From NCBI GenBank assembly GCA_019636335.1, contig JAHBXR010000009.1:62001-126000 (forward strand): DNA of 64,000 bases, read 5' to 3'. Below are positions 1 through 8,159 of the stretch, one piece after another. The notes below the pieces were generated by a model. That model was not told the origin of the DNA. It was given only the letters and a program-made list of their open reading frames with translations, and searched no databases. Made by a program: the position numbers and the translations under genes. This stretch comes from Pirellulales bacterium (lineage in GTDB: Bacteria; Planctomycetota; Planctomycetia; Pirellulales; JAEUIK01). The stretch's first letter is position 1. Each line of letters starts with the position of its first letter.

Positions 1-132
1 GACGCTGGCCGTGCAGAGGATCGTCGTCCGGCCGGCCTGAATCAGCACGCTGCCCGGGGTGGCGCGGGTGTAACGGCGTTTGATCTTGATGGACCGCAGT
101 TCGTCGGGCGCTCGTTCGTCGTGTCGCGTCAT
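1..132 (-). CDS. rph: Ribonuclease PH, 5' end only (partial)
   Basis: The reverse strand encodes the first 44 residues of a protein beginning MTRHDERAPDELRSIKIKR and continuing through a VLIQAGRTTILCTASV segment. This is the characteristic N-terminus of RNase PH, a phosphorolytic 3'-5' exoribonuclease that trims the 3' ends of tRNA precursors and forms a hexameric ring. The rest of the gene lies beyond the left edge, so the catalytic phosphate-binding region cannot be checked. It has the same orientation as argF but is separated from it by about 330 bases holding a palindromic repeat, so it is probably a separate transcript. The ATG at 132-130 fits the family start, with only a weak purine-rich tract upstream. 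The family call is from recognised residues in a short fragment. Confidence 0.85.
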   Translation of the reverse strand, partial: MTRHDERAPDELRSIKIKRRYTRATPGSVLIQAGRTTILCTASV

Positions 133-466
133 GATTTCTTTCGAGCTACATCGAAGGGTGAGAATCGAGCGGCACGCCCTCCCGACTTCGTCGCAAGGGC
201 ATGGCACCCACCGTTACCAATGTTCTGCCACACTTTTAGTTCTCGAGCGCCTTCAAATCACAACCCTAAGCGTGCTTTGAAGTTGCGCCTTGGGAGGTTC
301 GTTGGCGTCTGTATTCGGCAAATCAGTCACCATAACCCGAAGCGTGAGCGAGGGAATTCCTGCAAAGAACGTCGAGCAATGGGCTCCCTCGCTGACGCTT
401 TGGGTTGTGGTGTAGGCGGCCGATCGTCTGATGACAAGACTCTCGACGAACACGATTCGTACGACG
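133..466. other. Intergenic region between argF and rph
   Basis: No convincing gene. The stretch holds one complete palindromic repeat (334-406). Near 262-275 there is a degraded half-site, AACCCTAAGCGTG, that resembles one arm of the same repeat. Short open frames here have no recognisable composition and are read through the repeat, so they are left out. The promoter of rph should lie within this stretch on the minus strand, but no clear -35/-10 pair was found. Confidence 0.5.
334..406. repeat. Planctomycete-type palindromic repeat, copy 1
   Basis: The left arm AACCCGAAGCGTGAGCGAGG starts at 334 and is mirrored by a right arm ending at 406 (CCCTCGCTGACGCTTTGGGTT, reverse complement apart from a few mismatches), with about 27 bases between the arms. 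The same element recurs at 6611-6683. Read in frame, the arms give NPKRERG- and SLTLRV-like peptides, which I recognise from many spurious planctomycete ORFs. The size and structure are those of a REP/MITE-like palindromic element. It sits in an intergenic gap between genes of the same strand. Confidence 0.75.
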
Positions 467-1384
467 CTACGGCTGCGGGCCGAGCAGCCAGGCGAGAATG
501 CCCTTTTGCACGTGCAGGCGATTGCCGGCTTCGGCCAGCACGATGCTGCGCGGGCCATCGATGACTTCGCCGGTGACCTCATCGCCGCGATGGGCAGGCA
601 GGCAGTGCATGAAGTAGGCCTCGGCGGGGGCGTGGCTCATCAGCGTGCCATTGACCTGATAATCGGCGAAGTCGCGCTTGCGGCGCTGCGCTTCGTGCTC
701 TTGTCCCATGCTGGCCCAGACGTCGGTATAGACAGCCAGCGCCCCCTTCACCGCCTCGCGCGGATCGCGCGTGACGAGCAGCTCGAGATTCGGTACTTCC
801 TGCTTGAGGAAGTCGAGAAACGCGGTGTCGAACTCGTATCCCTGGGGCGAGGCGATCTGGAAACGCATGCCGACGCGGCCGCAGCCGATGGCTAGGCTGC
901 GCGCCACGTTGTTGGCATCGCCCACGTAGGCCAGCGTGTGGCCGTGCAGGCGACCGACCATCTCGCGCAGCGTGTAGAGATCGGCCAGCACCTGGCAGGG
1001 ATGCGCCTCGTCGGTCAGCCCATTGATGACCGAGCAGGCGCAATAGTTGGCCAGCTCCTCGACCATCTGGTGATGGTTGGCCCGCACGACGATGACGTCG
1101 ACGTACTGGCTCAAGACGCGGCCGAAATCGTCGAGGCTTTCGCGCGAGCCGAAGCCGACGTCGTCGCGCAGAAAGACGCTGCCTCCGCCGAGATTGATCA
1201 TGGCGGTTTCGAAGCTGACGCGCGTGCGCAGCGAGGGCTTCTCGAACAAGAGCGCCATCACGCGCCCCGGCAGGATCACCTCGCGCAGGCCCTGTTCGTA
1301 CTTGGTCTTCAGATCTTCGGTGATGGCGAAGATGCGTTCGATCTCGGCCGAGGTGATCTCGGCTAGCGTCAACAAATGTCGCAT
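467..1384 (-). CDS. argF: Ornithine carbamoyltransferase
   Basis: A 305-residue protein of normal family length. It transfers the carbamoyl group from carbamoyl phosphate to ornithine to give citrulline in arginine synthesis, as a cytoplasmic trimer. Visible motifs are SLRTR at residues 51-55 (carbamoyl-phosphate binding), HPCQVLAD near residue 130, and HCLPAHRG near residue 265, whose Cys contacts ornithine in this family. The start is set at the ATG at 1384-1382, with GGGAAG just upstream. The frame stays open far upstream through the argD region, but that extension is antigenic noise from argD read in another frame. It lies 32 bases after the argD stop and is the last gene of an argB-argD-argF run. 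An aspartate carbamoyltransferase is unlikely given the HCLP motif. Confidence 0.95.
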   Translation of the reverse strand: MRHLLTLAEITSAEIERIFAITEDLKTKYEQGLREVILPGRVMALLFEKPSLRTRVSFETAMINLGGGSVFLRDDVGFGSRESLDDFGRVLSQYVDVIVVRANHHQMVEELANYCACSVINGLTDEAHPCQVLADLYTLREMVGRLHGHTLAYVGDANNVARSLAIGCGRVGMRFQIASPQGYEFDTAFLDFLKQEVPNLELLVTRDPREAVKGALAVYTDVWASMGQEHEAQRRKRDFADYQVNGTLMSHAPAEAYFMHCLPAHRGDEVTGEVIDGPRSIVLAEAGNRLHVQKGILAWLLGPQP

Positions 1385-1416
1385 CGGCACACTTCCCGGC
1401 TCTTGCGTCCCGTGCC

Positions 1417-2619
1417 TCACGGGCTCTGTTGCTTGAGGACGTCGGCCAGAATATCGATACCGGCCAGGGCCTGTTCTTCGGTCAGATTCATCGCCGGCAG
1501 CAGACGAATCACGGTTGAGTGGGTGCAATTGACGAGCAGCTTCCGCTCGAGGCATTGTTTCACCACGGCGGTCCCGTCGATGGCCAGCTCGAGGCCGATC
1601 ATGACGCCGCTCACGCGCACCTCGCGAATCAGCTCGCACTCTTGCTGCAGTTCGGTGAAGCGCGCGCGGAAGATCTCGCCGAGCTTCTGGGCGTGCTCGA
1701 GCAGATTCTCCTGCTCGATCATCTCGATCGTGGCGATGCCCGCTCGAGCGGCGATCGGGTTGCCGCCGAAGGTAGCCGCGTGCATGCCGGGCCGCAGGTC
1801 GGGGGCCAGCTCGCGCGTCGTCAGCAGCGCGCCGCCCGCGATGCCGCCGCAGACCGCCTTGGCCAGCGTCATGATGTCGGGCGTGACGCCGACCTGCTGG
1901 TAGGCAAACCAGTGTCCCGTGCGTCCGCAGCCCGTCTGCACCTCGTCGAAGATCAAAAGCAGGTCGTGCTCGTCGCACAGCTTGCGCAGCCCGGCGAGGA
2001 AACCGGGGGGCGGAATCCGCACGCCCCCTTCGCCTTGGATCGGCTCGATCATGATCGCGCCGGTGTCGGCGTCGATCAATTGGGCCACGGCCTCGAGATC
2101 GCCGAACGGGGCGTAGCTGAAGCCGGCCATCAGGGGGCCCAGGCCCTCGTGATACTTGGGCTGCGCCGTGGCCGTGGTCGCGCCCAAAGTTCGACCATGA
2201 AAACCGCCTTCGAAGGTGATGATCTTGTAGCGCTTGCCCCGGGTGTGGAGCCGCGCGAGCTTGATGGCCGCCTCGTTGGCCTCGGTGCCCGAGTTGCAGA
2301 AGAACGCCTGACCGCCGAAGCTCCGTTCGCTGAGCAGCTTGGCCCACTGCCCTTGGGTCTCGATGTGCCAGGTGTTGGGCACGTGGATCAGCGTGGCGAC
2401 TTGCTCCTGCACGGCCCGCACGACCGGTTCCGGGCAATGCCCCACCAGGTTGCAACCCCAGCCGGGGAAGAAGTCGAGATAGCGGTTCCCCTCGGCATCC
2501 CAAACGTAAGAGCCTTCGCCGCGCACCAGACAGACCGGATAGCGGACGTAGTTGGGCACGACGTACTGCTCGAAGAGCGCGATCGTCTCGGCCGAACTGA
2601 GCGTGTCGGTGGCACTCAC
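1417..2619 (-). CDS. argD: Acetylornithine aminotransferase
   Basis: A 400-residue class-III PLP aminotransferase that interconverts N-acetylglutamate semialdehyde and N-acetylornithine. Motifs seen are an EGGFHGRTLG segment, FDEVQTGCGRTG (the PLP-ring-binding Asp region), and TLAKAVCGG containing the expected PLP lysine. The length matches ArgD. The start is a GTG at 2619-2617 with a clear AGGAG seven bases upstream. It lies between argB and argF on the same strand, which supports the arginine role over the closely related ornithine or succinylornithine aminotransferases. The gap to argB is 121 bases when measured to argB's stop at 2784, where no gene is seen. Confidence 0.93.
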   Translation of the reverse strand: MSATDTLSSAETIALFEQYVVPNYVRYPVCLVRGEGSYVWDAEGNRYLDFFPGWGCNLVGHCPEPVVRAVQEQVATLIHVPNTWHIETQGQWAKLLSERSFGGQAFFCNSGTEANEAAIKLARLHTRGKRYKIITFEGGFHGRTLGATTATAQPKYHEGLGPLMAGFSYAPFGDLEAVAQLIDADTGAIMIEPIQGEGGVRIPPPGFLAGLRKLCDEHDLLLIFDEVQTGCGRTGHWFAYQQVGVTPDIMTLAKAVCGGIAGGALLTTRELAPDLRPGMHAATFGGNPIAARAGIATIEMIEQENLLEHAQKLGEIFRARFTELQQECELIREVRVSGVMIGLELAIDGTAVVKQCLERKLLVNCTHSTVIRLLPAMNLTEEQALAGIDILADVLKQQSP

Positions 2620-2783
2620 GGCGGTTCTCCTGGTTCGTTGTCAGCTAGTGGGGAGGACGGATGGCCTGGCGAAGGGCTCTCTGGATGTCATCCAACGCGA
2701 CGGCCTAAAACTCCCCAGACGCCTTTTCTTCTCTCTCGGTTCGCGTTCCCCGCCACCCTGGCCGGCCGACGCGGAGGGGGCCA

Positions 2784-3662
2784 TCACTCGTCCATGACGA
2801 TTTCCGTCCCTACGCCGCTACTCGTATAGATCTCCAACAGCAGCGAGTGGCGGAGCCGCCCATCGATGATGTGTACCTTGTGGACGCCGCGATTGAGCGT
2901 GTCGAGGCAGGCTTCGACCTTGGGAATCATGCCCGCCTCGATCGCCCCGCTGGCGATGAGTTGCTGCGCCTCGCTCGCCGTGAGCGAGTGGATCAGCGAG
3001 TCGGCGTTGTGCTTGTCGCGACGGACGCCGTTGACGTCGCTTAAGAAAATCAGCTTCTCGGCGCCCAGCGCCTGGGCCACGGCCGTGGCGGCGGTGTCGG
3101 CATTGACGTTGAGCTTCTGGCCGGCACTGTCGACGCACATCGAGGGGATGACCGGCACGATGCCCGCGTAGCACAGGTTCTCGATCGTGCTGCGATCCAC
3201 GCGCGTCACGGCGCCGACATACCCCAGATCGATCGGACCAGCTTCGCTGGGAAGCTGCAGCTTCTCGCCGAACAGGACGTTGGTGAAGCGGAAATTGAGG
3301 GGTGCGGCACGCCCCCCCATTTGTTCGATGCTGTCGACCAGTTGCTCGTTGGTCTCGTAGGCCAGCACCTGCTCGACGATGTCGCGGGTGGCGGCATCGG
3401 TGTAGCGGCGGCCTTGAATGAAGTGGGCTTCGAGTCCCGCGGCCGACATGGCGCGGCTGATGGCGGCGCCGCCCCCATGCACGACGACCGGCCGCATGCC
3501 AACCGTTTCCATGAAGACGATGTCGATGAGCAGGTGCCGCAGGGCCGTGTCATCTTCCATGACACTGCCGCCGAGCTTGATCACGACGACCTTATCGCGG
3601 AACTTGCGTATCCAACCCAGCGCCTCGATCAAGACGTCGGCCTTTTGGATCGCTGTTTTCAC
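2784..3662 (-). CDS. argB: Acetylglutamate kinase
   Basis: A 292-residue amino-acid kinase that phosphorylates N-acetylglutamate in the second step of arginine synthesis. It shows [12 protein letters not shown] near residues 27-38 (phosphate-binding glycines and Lys), VVVHGGG with a following Ser (substrate pocket), VNADTAA, and a C-terminal AGMIPKV segment typical of ArgB. I chose the GTG at 3662-3660, which has GGAG seven to eight bases upstream. An ATG 108 bases further up would add 36 residues that resemble no family N-terminus. It is the first gene of argB-argD-argF and faces the fatty-acid cluster divergently. Whether it is arginine-inhibited cannot be judged: the long N-terminal helix typical of inhibited enzymes is not obvious here. 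Confidence 0.93.
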   Translation of the reverse strand: MKTAIQKADVLIEALGWIRKFRDKVVVIKLGGSVMEDDTALRHLLIDIVFMETVGMRPVVVHGGGAAISRAMSAAGLEAHFIQGRRYTDAATRDIVEQVLAYETNEQLVDSIEQMGGRAAPLNFRFTNVLFGEKLQLPSEAGPIDLGYVGAVTRVDRSTIENLCYAGIVPVIPSMCVDSAGQKLNVNADTAATAVAQALGAEKLIFLSDVNGVRRDKHNADSLIHSLTASEAQQLIASGAIEAGMIPKVEACLDTLNRGVHKVHIIDGRLRHSLLLEIYTSSGVGTEIVMDE

Positions 3663-4118
3663 CGCGTTACTCCGCGCCGGAACTGCAAACTTGCCGCGAC
3701 AGGAAAACCGGCCTCGACCGGCAAGGGCAATGTCCGCAAACCCCTGGCAGGCAAGGGGAAAACAACCCATTGTAGGGTCGCGCTAGGGGGTGTCAACGAG
3801 CTAGCTTGCCAGCGCCAAGGGGGCGATCCGGACCGGTTTACCCAGGTTGTCGCTTTGCTGGAAGGCCGATATATTCAACGACTTAATAATGGCGGCGCGG
3901 CACTCATTTCGGCGGCGTTGCCACCTGGACTGGATTCGCCAAGGCGGGCTGGACCTTCGCAGGTCGGAGAGATCGTCTTGCGGCGAGCCGCGCGGCCCAC
4001 GGCGCCGCGCCGGCCGGCTCAAGGGCGACAGTCTCTCGAACGTCACCCCTGCGCCGCCCGCACACGACGCCCGCTCCCCCCGTTTTTGCCCACAGCTCGT
4101 TTTTCGTGTAGCAACTCG
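3663..4118. other. Divergent intergenic region between argB and the fatty-acid cluster
   Basis: About 456 bases with no credible gene. It must carry the promoter for argB leftwards and for the dehydratase/fabG/ACP cluster rightwards. It contains the most AT-rich short stretch of this part of the window (around 3868-3893), where a sigma-70-like element is listed separately. No riboswitch-like or ARG-box-like palindrome was recognised. Confidence 0.5.
3847..3875 (+). promoter_or_regulatory. Candidate sigma-70-type promoter for the fatty-acid cluster
   Basis: TTGTCG at 3847-3852 and TATATT at 3870-3875 are separated by exactly 17 bases in an otherwise GC-rich region. Transcription would begin near 3882, leaving a leader of about 235 bases before the first dehydratase gene. 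The match is by eye against the general bacterial consensus; planctomycete promoter preferences may differ. Confidence 0.3.
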
Positions 4119-4607
4119 ATGCGCTTCTCGCTAATTGATCGTGTGGACATGTTTGAACCGGGTCGGCAAATCGCCGCACGGAAGAACCTGACCATGGCCG
4201 AGGAGTACCTGGCCGACCACTTTCCGGGCTTTCCAGTGATGCCAGGCGTGTTGATGCTCGAGGCGATGACCCAGGCCAGCGCCTGGCTGATTCGCGCCAG
4301 CGAGGACTTCGCCCACAGCATCGTCACCCTGAAAGAAGCCCGCAACGTGAAGTATGGCAACTTCGTCGAGCCGGGGCAGACGCTGCTGGTGACCGCCGAG
4401 ATCATCAAACAGGACGAACAAACGACCACGCTCAAGGCCCAGGGAACCGTCGACGGCAACATGACCGTTTCGGCGCGTCTGGTCCTCGAGCGTTACAACC
4501 TGGCGGCCGTCGAGCCGAATCGGGCCGAGGCGGACGCCGTGGTCCGCCACCAACTGCGCGAGCAGTGGGCCCAATTGTGCCGTCACCTGGCGCCGGCCTC
4601 GACGTAA
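4119..4607 (+). CDS. 3-hydroxyacyl-ACP dehydratase, FabZ/FabA-like (first copy)
   Basis: A 162-residue hot-dog-fold protein. Family enzymes dehydrate 3-hydroxyacyl-ACP to trans-2-enoyl-ACP. It carries HFPGFPVMPGVLMLEAMTQ with the expected catalytic His34 and Glu48. The start is the ATG at 4119; the frame is open upstream but that part is argB antisense. It is the first gene of a plus-strand cluster followed by fabG, an ACP, another dehydratase and fabF, which points to acyl-chain elongation on a carrier protein. The C-terminal 35 residues extend beyond the fold and are Arg/Glu rich. Chain-length or isomerase specificity (FabA versus FabZ) cannot be read from the sequence. Confidence 0.85.
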   Translation: MRFSLIDRVDMFEPGRQIAARKNLTMAEEYLADHFPGFPVMPGVLMLEAMTQASAWLIRASEDFAHSIVTLKEARNVKYGNFVEPGQTLLVTAEIIKQDEQTTTLKAQGTVDGNMTVSARLVLERYNLAAVEPNRAEADAVVRHQLREQWAQLCRHLAPAST

Positions 4608-4667
4608 CCGCTCACCACCCCCACCAGACAGCCAAGCGCCCGACTACGGGCCGAGACAGAACGAAAC

Positions 4668-5426
4668 ATGGCGAACCGACTCAAAGGCAAGATGGCGATC
4701 GTGACCGGCGGCAGCCGCGGCATTGGCCGCGCGTGCGTCCGCGACCTGTGTGCCGAGGGCGCCACGGTGGCCTTCGTCTACAGCAGCAGCACGCAGGCCG
4801 CCGAAGAACTGGTCGCCGAAATCACCGCCGCCGGCGGCAAGGTCAAGGCGATCAAGGCCGACGTCCGCGACGCCGCCAAGGTGACCGAACTCGTCGAGCA
4901 ACTGGCCGAAGAATGGGGCCGTATTGACATCCTCGTCAATTCGGCCGGCATCATTCGCGATGGGCTCTTCGCCACGATGGACGCCGCGCAGTGGGGGGAC
5001 GTGATCGAGACGAACCTCACCGGCACCTACAACTTCTGCCGAGCCGTGACGCGGCCGATGATGTCGCAGCGCGCCGGCAGCATCGTGAATCTATCGAGCG
5101 TGGCCGCCGAATACGGCGCCCGCGGACAAGTGAATTACGCGGCGAGCAAGGGGGGCATCGACGGCCTGACGCGCTGTCTGGCCAAGGAGCTCTCGGCACG
5201 CAAGATTCGTGTCAACAGCGTGGCCCCGGGCATGATCGAAACCGACATGAGCCAGGCGGTGCGCAACCTGATCGGCGATGATATCAAGAAGGTGATCCCC
5301 TTGCGGCGCGTGGGTCAGCCCGAGGAGATCGCTCGCGTGGTGACGTTTCTGGCCAGCGACGAGGCGAGCTACCTGACGGGTCAGGTGCTTCGCGTCGACG
5401 GCGGCCTGAGCCTGGGTAGTTACTAG
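4668..5426 (+). CDS. fabG: 3-oxoacyl-ACP reductase
   Basis: A 252-residue short-chain dehydrogenase that reduces 3-oxoacyl-ACP with NADPH. Motifs: TGGSRGIG at residues 13-20 (cofactor loop), an NSAG segment near 90, and the catalytic triad Ser144, Tyr157 and Lys161 (YAASK). The C-terminus has LRVDGGLSLGSY, typical of FabG. It follows the first dehydratase by 60 bases and precedes the acyl carrier protein. Within the SDR superfamily FabG is the best reading because of length, motif details and the acyl-carrier neighbours. Confidence 0.92.
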   Translation: MANRLKGKMAIVTGGSRGIGRACVRDLCAEGATVAFVYSSSTQAAEELVAEITAAGGKVKAIKADVRDAAKVTELVEQLAEEWGRIDILVNSAGIIRDGLFATMDAAQWGDVIETNLTGTYNFCRAVTRPMMSQRAGSIVNLSSVAAEYGARGQVNYAASKGGIDGLTRCLAKELSARKIRVNSVAPGMIETDMSQAVRNLIGDDIKKVIPLRRVGQPEEIARVVTFLASDEASYLTGQVLRVDGGLSLGSY

Positions 5427-5578
5427 ATCGAAACCGAGAACCACGAACACGCGCCTGCCCGTCGACACGCCATCCGCTCGCGCCGGCGAAGCCCTTTGCG
5501 GTGCGCGCGGTAGATGACCCTGGTGTCGCGCGGCAGCGCGAAGAGCATTCACGAACCAAAGATTGGGAGAATTGAGCC

Positions 5579-5971
5579 ATGCCCTCGAAAGATGAAGTAT
5601 TCGACAAGATCCGTGCCGCCCTGGTCGACGCGCTGGGGGTCGATGAAGACGAAGTCACGCCGAACGCCACGTTGACGGGCGACCTGGGAGCCGAATCGAT
5701 CGACTTCCTCGACATCGTCTTCCGCCTGGAGAAGGCCTTCGACATCAAGATCCCGCGCGGCGAGCTCTTTCCCGAGAGCATCCTGACCGATCCGCAGTAC
5801 GTGGCCGACGGCAAGTTCACCCCGGCCGGCATCGAAGAGCTGCGCAAGCGCATGCCGTTCGCCAATCTCGACGAGTTCGCCAAGAACCCGGTCGCCCAAG
5901 AGTTCGGCAACCTGTTCACCGTGCAGATGATCGCCAACTACGTCGAGAGCAAGGTCAACGTCGAGGCCTGA
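5579..5971 (+). CDS. Acyl carrier protein with an internal insertion
   Basis: A 130-residue acidic protein, versus about 80 for a standard ACP. The DLGAESIDFLDIVFRLEKAF segment carries the phosphopantetheine-accepting Ser40 in the conserved position before helix II. The last 15 residues (LFTVQMIANYVESKV) align with the helix III-IV end of normal ACPs. About 45 extra residues therefore sit between helix II and helix III, containing GIEELRKRMPFANLDEF. A GGGAG lies nine bases before the ATG. It is placed between fabG and the second dehydratase, so it most likely carries the acyl chain handled by this cluster. Whether it is the cell's only ACP or a specialised one cannot be decided here. Confidence 0.85.
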   Translation: MPSKDEVFDKIRAALVDALGVDEDEVTPNATLTGDLGAESIDFLDIVFRLEKAFDIKIPRGELFPESILTDPQYVADGKFTPAGIEELRKRMPFANLDEFAKNPVAQEFGNLFTVQMIANYVESKVNVEA

Positions 5972-6043
5972 CGTCTCGACGGCGGCGCGACGAGGGCGCG
6001 GCGCCCCGTCGCGACAGCGGCACCCCGCGGAGTTGCGTGACGT

Positions 6044-6574
6044 ATGCGCTGGATCTGGATCGATCGATTTCTCGAGTTCGAGAGTGGCCGGCGCGCGCGG
6101 GCGGTGAAGAACCTCACCCTCGCCGAAGAGCACCTCCACGATCACTTCTTCGGCTACCCGATCATGCCGAACTCGCTGATCACCGAGGGGCTCGCGCAGA
6201 CCGGCGGCATCCTCGTCGGCGAGATGCGGAACTTCGAAGAGAAAGTGATCCTGGCGAAGATTCCCAAGATCACGTTTCACTTCGCCGCCAAGCCGGGAGA
6301 CACGCTCGTCTACTCGGCCGAGATGCTCAGCATCGAGGACAACGGCGCGCTGGTCAAGGCGACCAGCCACGTCGGCGAGCGCTTGCAGGCCGAGGGGGAA
6401 CTGATGTTCGCCCACCTCGACGAGAGCCGCCGCGTAAAGACGCTGTTCGAGCCGAAGAACTTCGTGTTCACCTTGAAGCTGCTGGGAGTGTTCGACGTGG
6501 GGCGAGGTTCCGAGGCGGGCGCGATCGCCGAGCCGCCGGGACTGGCCCACCTGCGGGCCGCGTCGCCCGAGTGA
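6044..6574 (+). CDS. 3-hydroxyacyl-ACP dehydratase, FabZ/FabA-like (second copy)
   Basis: A 176-residue hot-dog protein that aligns without gaps at its N-terminus to the first dehydratase: His34 and Glu48 fall at identical positions (HDHFFGYPIMPNSLITEGLAQ). It differs in the loop after the catalytic His, with PNSL replacing PGVL, and in having a longer C-terminus. The two paralogues in one cluster imply division of labour, for example different chain lengths, a heteromeric dehydratase, or a FabA-like isomerase function; this is inference. It starts at the ATG at 6044, with GGAG eleven bases upstream, and lies 73 bases after the ACP stop. Confidence 0.83.
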   Translation: MRWIWIDRFLEFESGRRARAVKNLTLAEEHLHDHFFGYPIMPNSLITEGLAQTGGILVGEMRNFEEKVILAKIPKITFHFAAKPGDTLVYSAEMLSIEDNGALVKATSHVGERLQAEGELMFAHLDESRRVKTLFEPKNFVFTLKLLGVFDVGRGSEAGAIAEPPGLAHLRAASPE

Positions 6575-6610
6575 TGGCGCATGGTTGAGAACCGCCCTTA
6601 CCAGCATCCC

Positions 6611-6683
6611 AACCCGAAGCGTAAGCGAGGGGGAGCCGCGAGGAAACGTCGAACGAGGTTCCCCCTCGCTCACGCTTCGGGTT
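6611..6683. repeat. Planctomycete-type palindromic repeat, copy 2
   Basis: The left arm AACCCGAAGCGTAAGCGAGG starts at 6611 and the near-perfect reverse complement ends at 6683, with about 25 bases between the arms. It is the same element as at 334-406, differing at a few arm positions and in the spacer, though AACGTCGA is shared inside both. It lies between the second dehydratase and fabF, inside what looks like one operon, so it would be transcribed and could fold as a long hairpin. Confidence 0.8.
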
Positions 6684-6780
6684 GGAATTGTCGGCACTGT
6701 TGAATCGCACACGCCTGACAGCCTGTGCTGCTTTGTTCGCGGTATTTGCAGGCATTGCACATTGGTGAGGAGATTCTGCC

Positions 6781-8067
6781 ATGAGACGTCGTGTGGTCGT
6801 TACCGGTTGCGGTTGCATCACTCCCCTCGGCACCGAGGTCGAGCAGGTTTGGCAGGCCTTGTTGCGCGGCGACTCGGGCATTGGCCCCACCACGCTGTTC
6901 GATGCCAGTAACTTTCCGACGAAGATCTCGGCCGAAGTCCGCGGCTGGGACCTCTCGGACGTGGGAGAGAACCCCGAGGACTGGAAGTACCACGGCCGGC
7001 ACACGAAGTTCGCCATCGGCGCGGCGAAGAAGGCCTACGCCGACGCGGGCCTCGGCGACAACGGGCTCGATCCCACGCGCTTCGGCGTTTATCTGGGCAG
7101 TGGCGAAGGGCAGCAGGACTTCGACCGTTTTACCGAGATGATGGTCGCCTCGCTCGGCGAGAGTGGCGAGCTCGACGTGGCCACGTTCACGAAGAAGGGG
7201 CTCGAGATTCTCCACCCGCTGTCCGAGCTGGAGCAAGAGCCGAACATGCCGGCCAGCCATCTGGCCGGGCTCTTCAATGCCCAGGGCCCCAACGTCAACT
7301 GCCTGACGGCCTGCGCCGCGAGCAGCCAGGCGATCGGCGAGGCGGTCGAGATGATTCGCCGCGGCGATGCCGACGTGATGCTCTCCGGCGGCACGCACAG
7401 CATGATCCATCCCTTTGGCGTGACGGGCTTCAACCTGCTCGGCGCGCTGAGCACGCGGAACGACGAGCCCCACAAGGCATCGCGCCCCTTCGACCGCGGG
7501 CGCGATGGCTTCGTGCTGGGTGAAGGAGCGGCCATGCTCATCCTCGAAGATCTCGAGCACGCCAAGGCCCGCGGCGCCAAAATCTACGGCGAGATCACCG
7601 GCTACGGTTCGACCGCCGACGCCTTCCGCATTACCGACACGCATCCCGAGGGACGTGGCGCGGCGACGTGCCTCAAGCTGGCCCTGGAAGATGCCGGCAA
7701 GAATCCGGCAGACATCCACTACATCAACGCGCACGGCACGAGCACGAGCGTAAACGACAAGGTCGAATCGCTGGCGATCAAGCGGGCCTTTGGCGACGTG
7801 GCCTACAAGGTGCCCGTCTCGAGCACGAAGAGCATGATGGGGCATCTGATCGCGGCGGCCGGCGCCACGGAGCTCATCATCTGCCTGCTGGCAATCCGCG
7901 ATAACGTGCTGCCGCCGACGACGAACTACGACACGCCCGATCCGGACTGCGATCTCGACTACATTCCGAACGTCGCGCGCGAGGCCCGCTGCGACACGGC
8001 CGCGTCGAACAGCTTCGGCTTCGGCGGCCAGAACATCACGCTGGTCGTGTCGCGCTTCGAAGGCTGA
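6781..8067 (+). CDS. fabF: Beta-ketoacyl-ACP synthase II
   Basis: A 428-residue thiolase-fold condensing enzyme that elongates acyl-ACP with malonyl-ACP. The catalytic set is present: Cys178 (TACAASSQ), His318 (NAHGTSTSVND), Lys350 (STKSMMGHL) and His355. The C-terminal SFGFGGQN motif is typical of KAS I/II. It starts at an ATG with GAGGAG eight bases upstream. It closes the dehydratase-fabG-ACP-dehydratase-fabF cluster after a palindromic repeat. Length and N-terminus (RRRVVVTGCGCITPLG) match FabF rather than a polyketide chain-length factor, since the active-site Cys is present. No malonyl transferase or enoyl reductase is in the window. Confidence 0.92.
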   Translation: MRRRVVVTGCGCITPLGTEVEQVWQALLRGDSGIGPTTLFDASNFPTKISAEVRGWDLSDVGENPEDWKYHGRHTKFAIGAAKKAYADAGLGDNGLDPTRFGVYLGSGEGQQDFDRFTEMMVASLGESGELDVATFTKKGLEILHPLSELEQEPNMPASHLAGLFNAQGPNVNCLTACAASSQAIGEAVEMIRRGDADVMLSGGTHSMIHPFGVTGFNLLGALSTRNDEPHKASRPFDRGRDGFVLGEGAAMLILEDLEHAKARGAKIYGEITGYGSTADAFRITDTHPEGRGAATCLKLALEDAGKNPADIHYINAHGTSTSVNDKVESLAIKRAFGDVAYKVPVSSTKSMMGHLIAAAGATELIICLLAIRDNVLPPTTNYDTPDPDCDLDYIPNVAREARCDTAASNSFGFGGQNITLVVSRFEG

Positions 8068-8080
8068 CCTGCGTATCGGG

Positions 8081-8112
8081 CAGACGATTCTTTAATCGTC
8101 ACCTCGTGGTTG
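8081..8112. repeat. Short hairpin after fabF; probable decayed copy of the two-hairpin repeat
   Basis: GACGATT (8083-8089) pairs with AATCGTC (8094-8100) across a four-base loop, directly after the fabF stop and before the glnE stop on the other strand. CAGACGATT and the downstream CGTGGTTG resemble parts of the element at 55852-55924, so it may be a deleted copy. By position it could also act as a terminator, but no T-run follows. Confidence 0.4.
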
Positions 8113-8159
8113 ACCTCGATCGCGATGCCGCTCCTCGAGCGGCACGTTGATCGGACGTG

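Noticed and set aside
467..2503. A single 678-codon minus-strand frame spanning argF and argD
   Set aside because: Only its last 305 codons are argF; the rest is argD read out of frame (Arg/Ala/Gly rich). argD itself is clear in the other frame.
1519..2829. A 436-codon plus-strand frame opposite argD
   Set aside because: Antisense shadow of argD; no protein-like motifs.
5549..6760. A 403-codon minus-strand frame opposite the ACP and second dehydratase
   Set aside because: Opposite two recognised genes and begins inside a palindromic repeat; composition is that of antisense frames.
8083..8100. Rho-independent terminator for fabF
   Set aside because: The hairpin is short (7 pairs) with no following T-run; more likely a remnant of the two-hairpin repeat.
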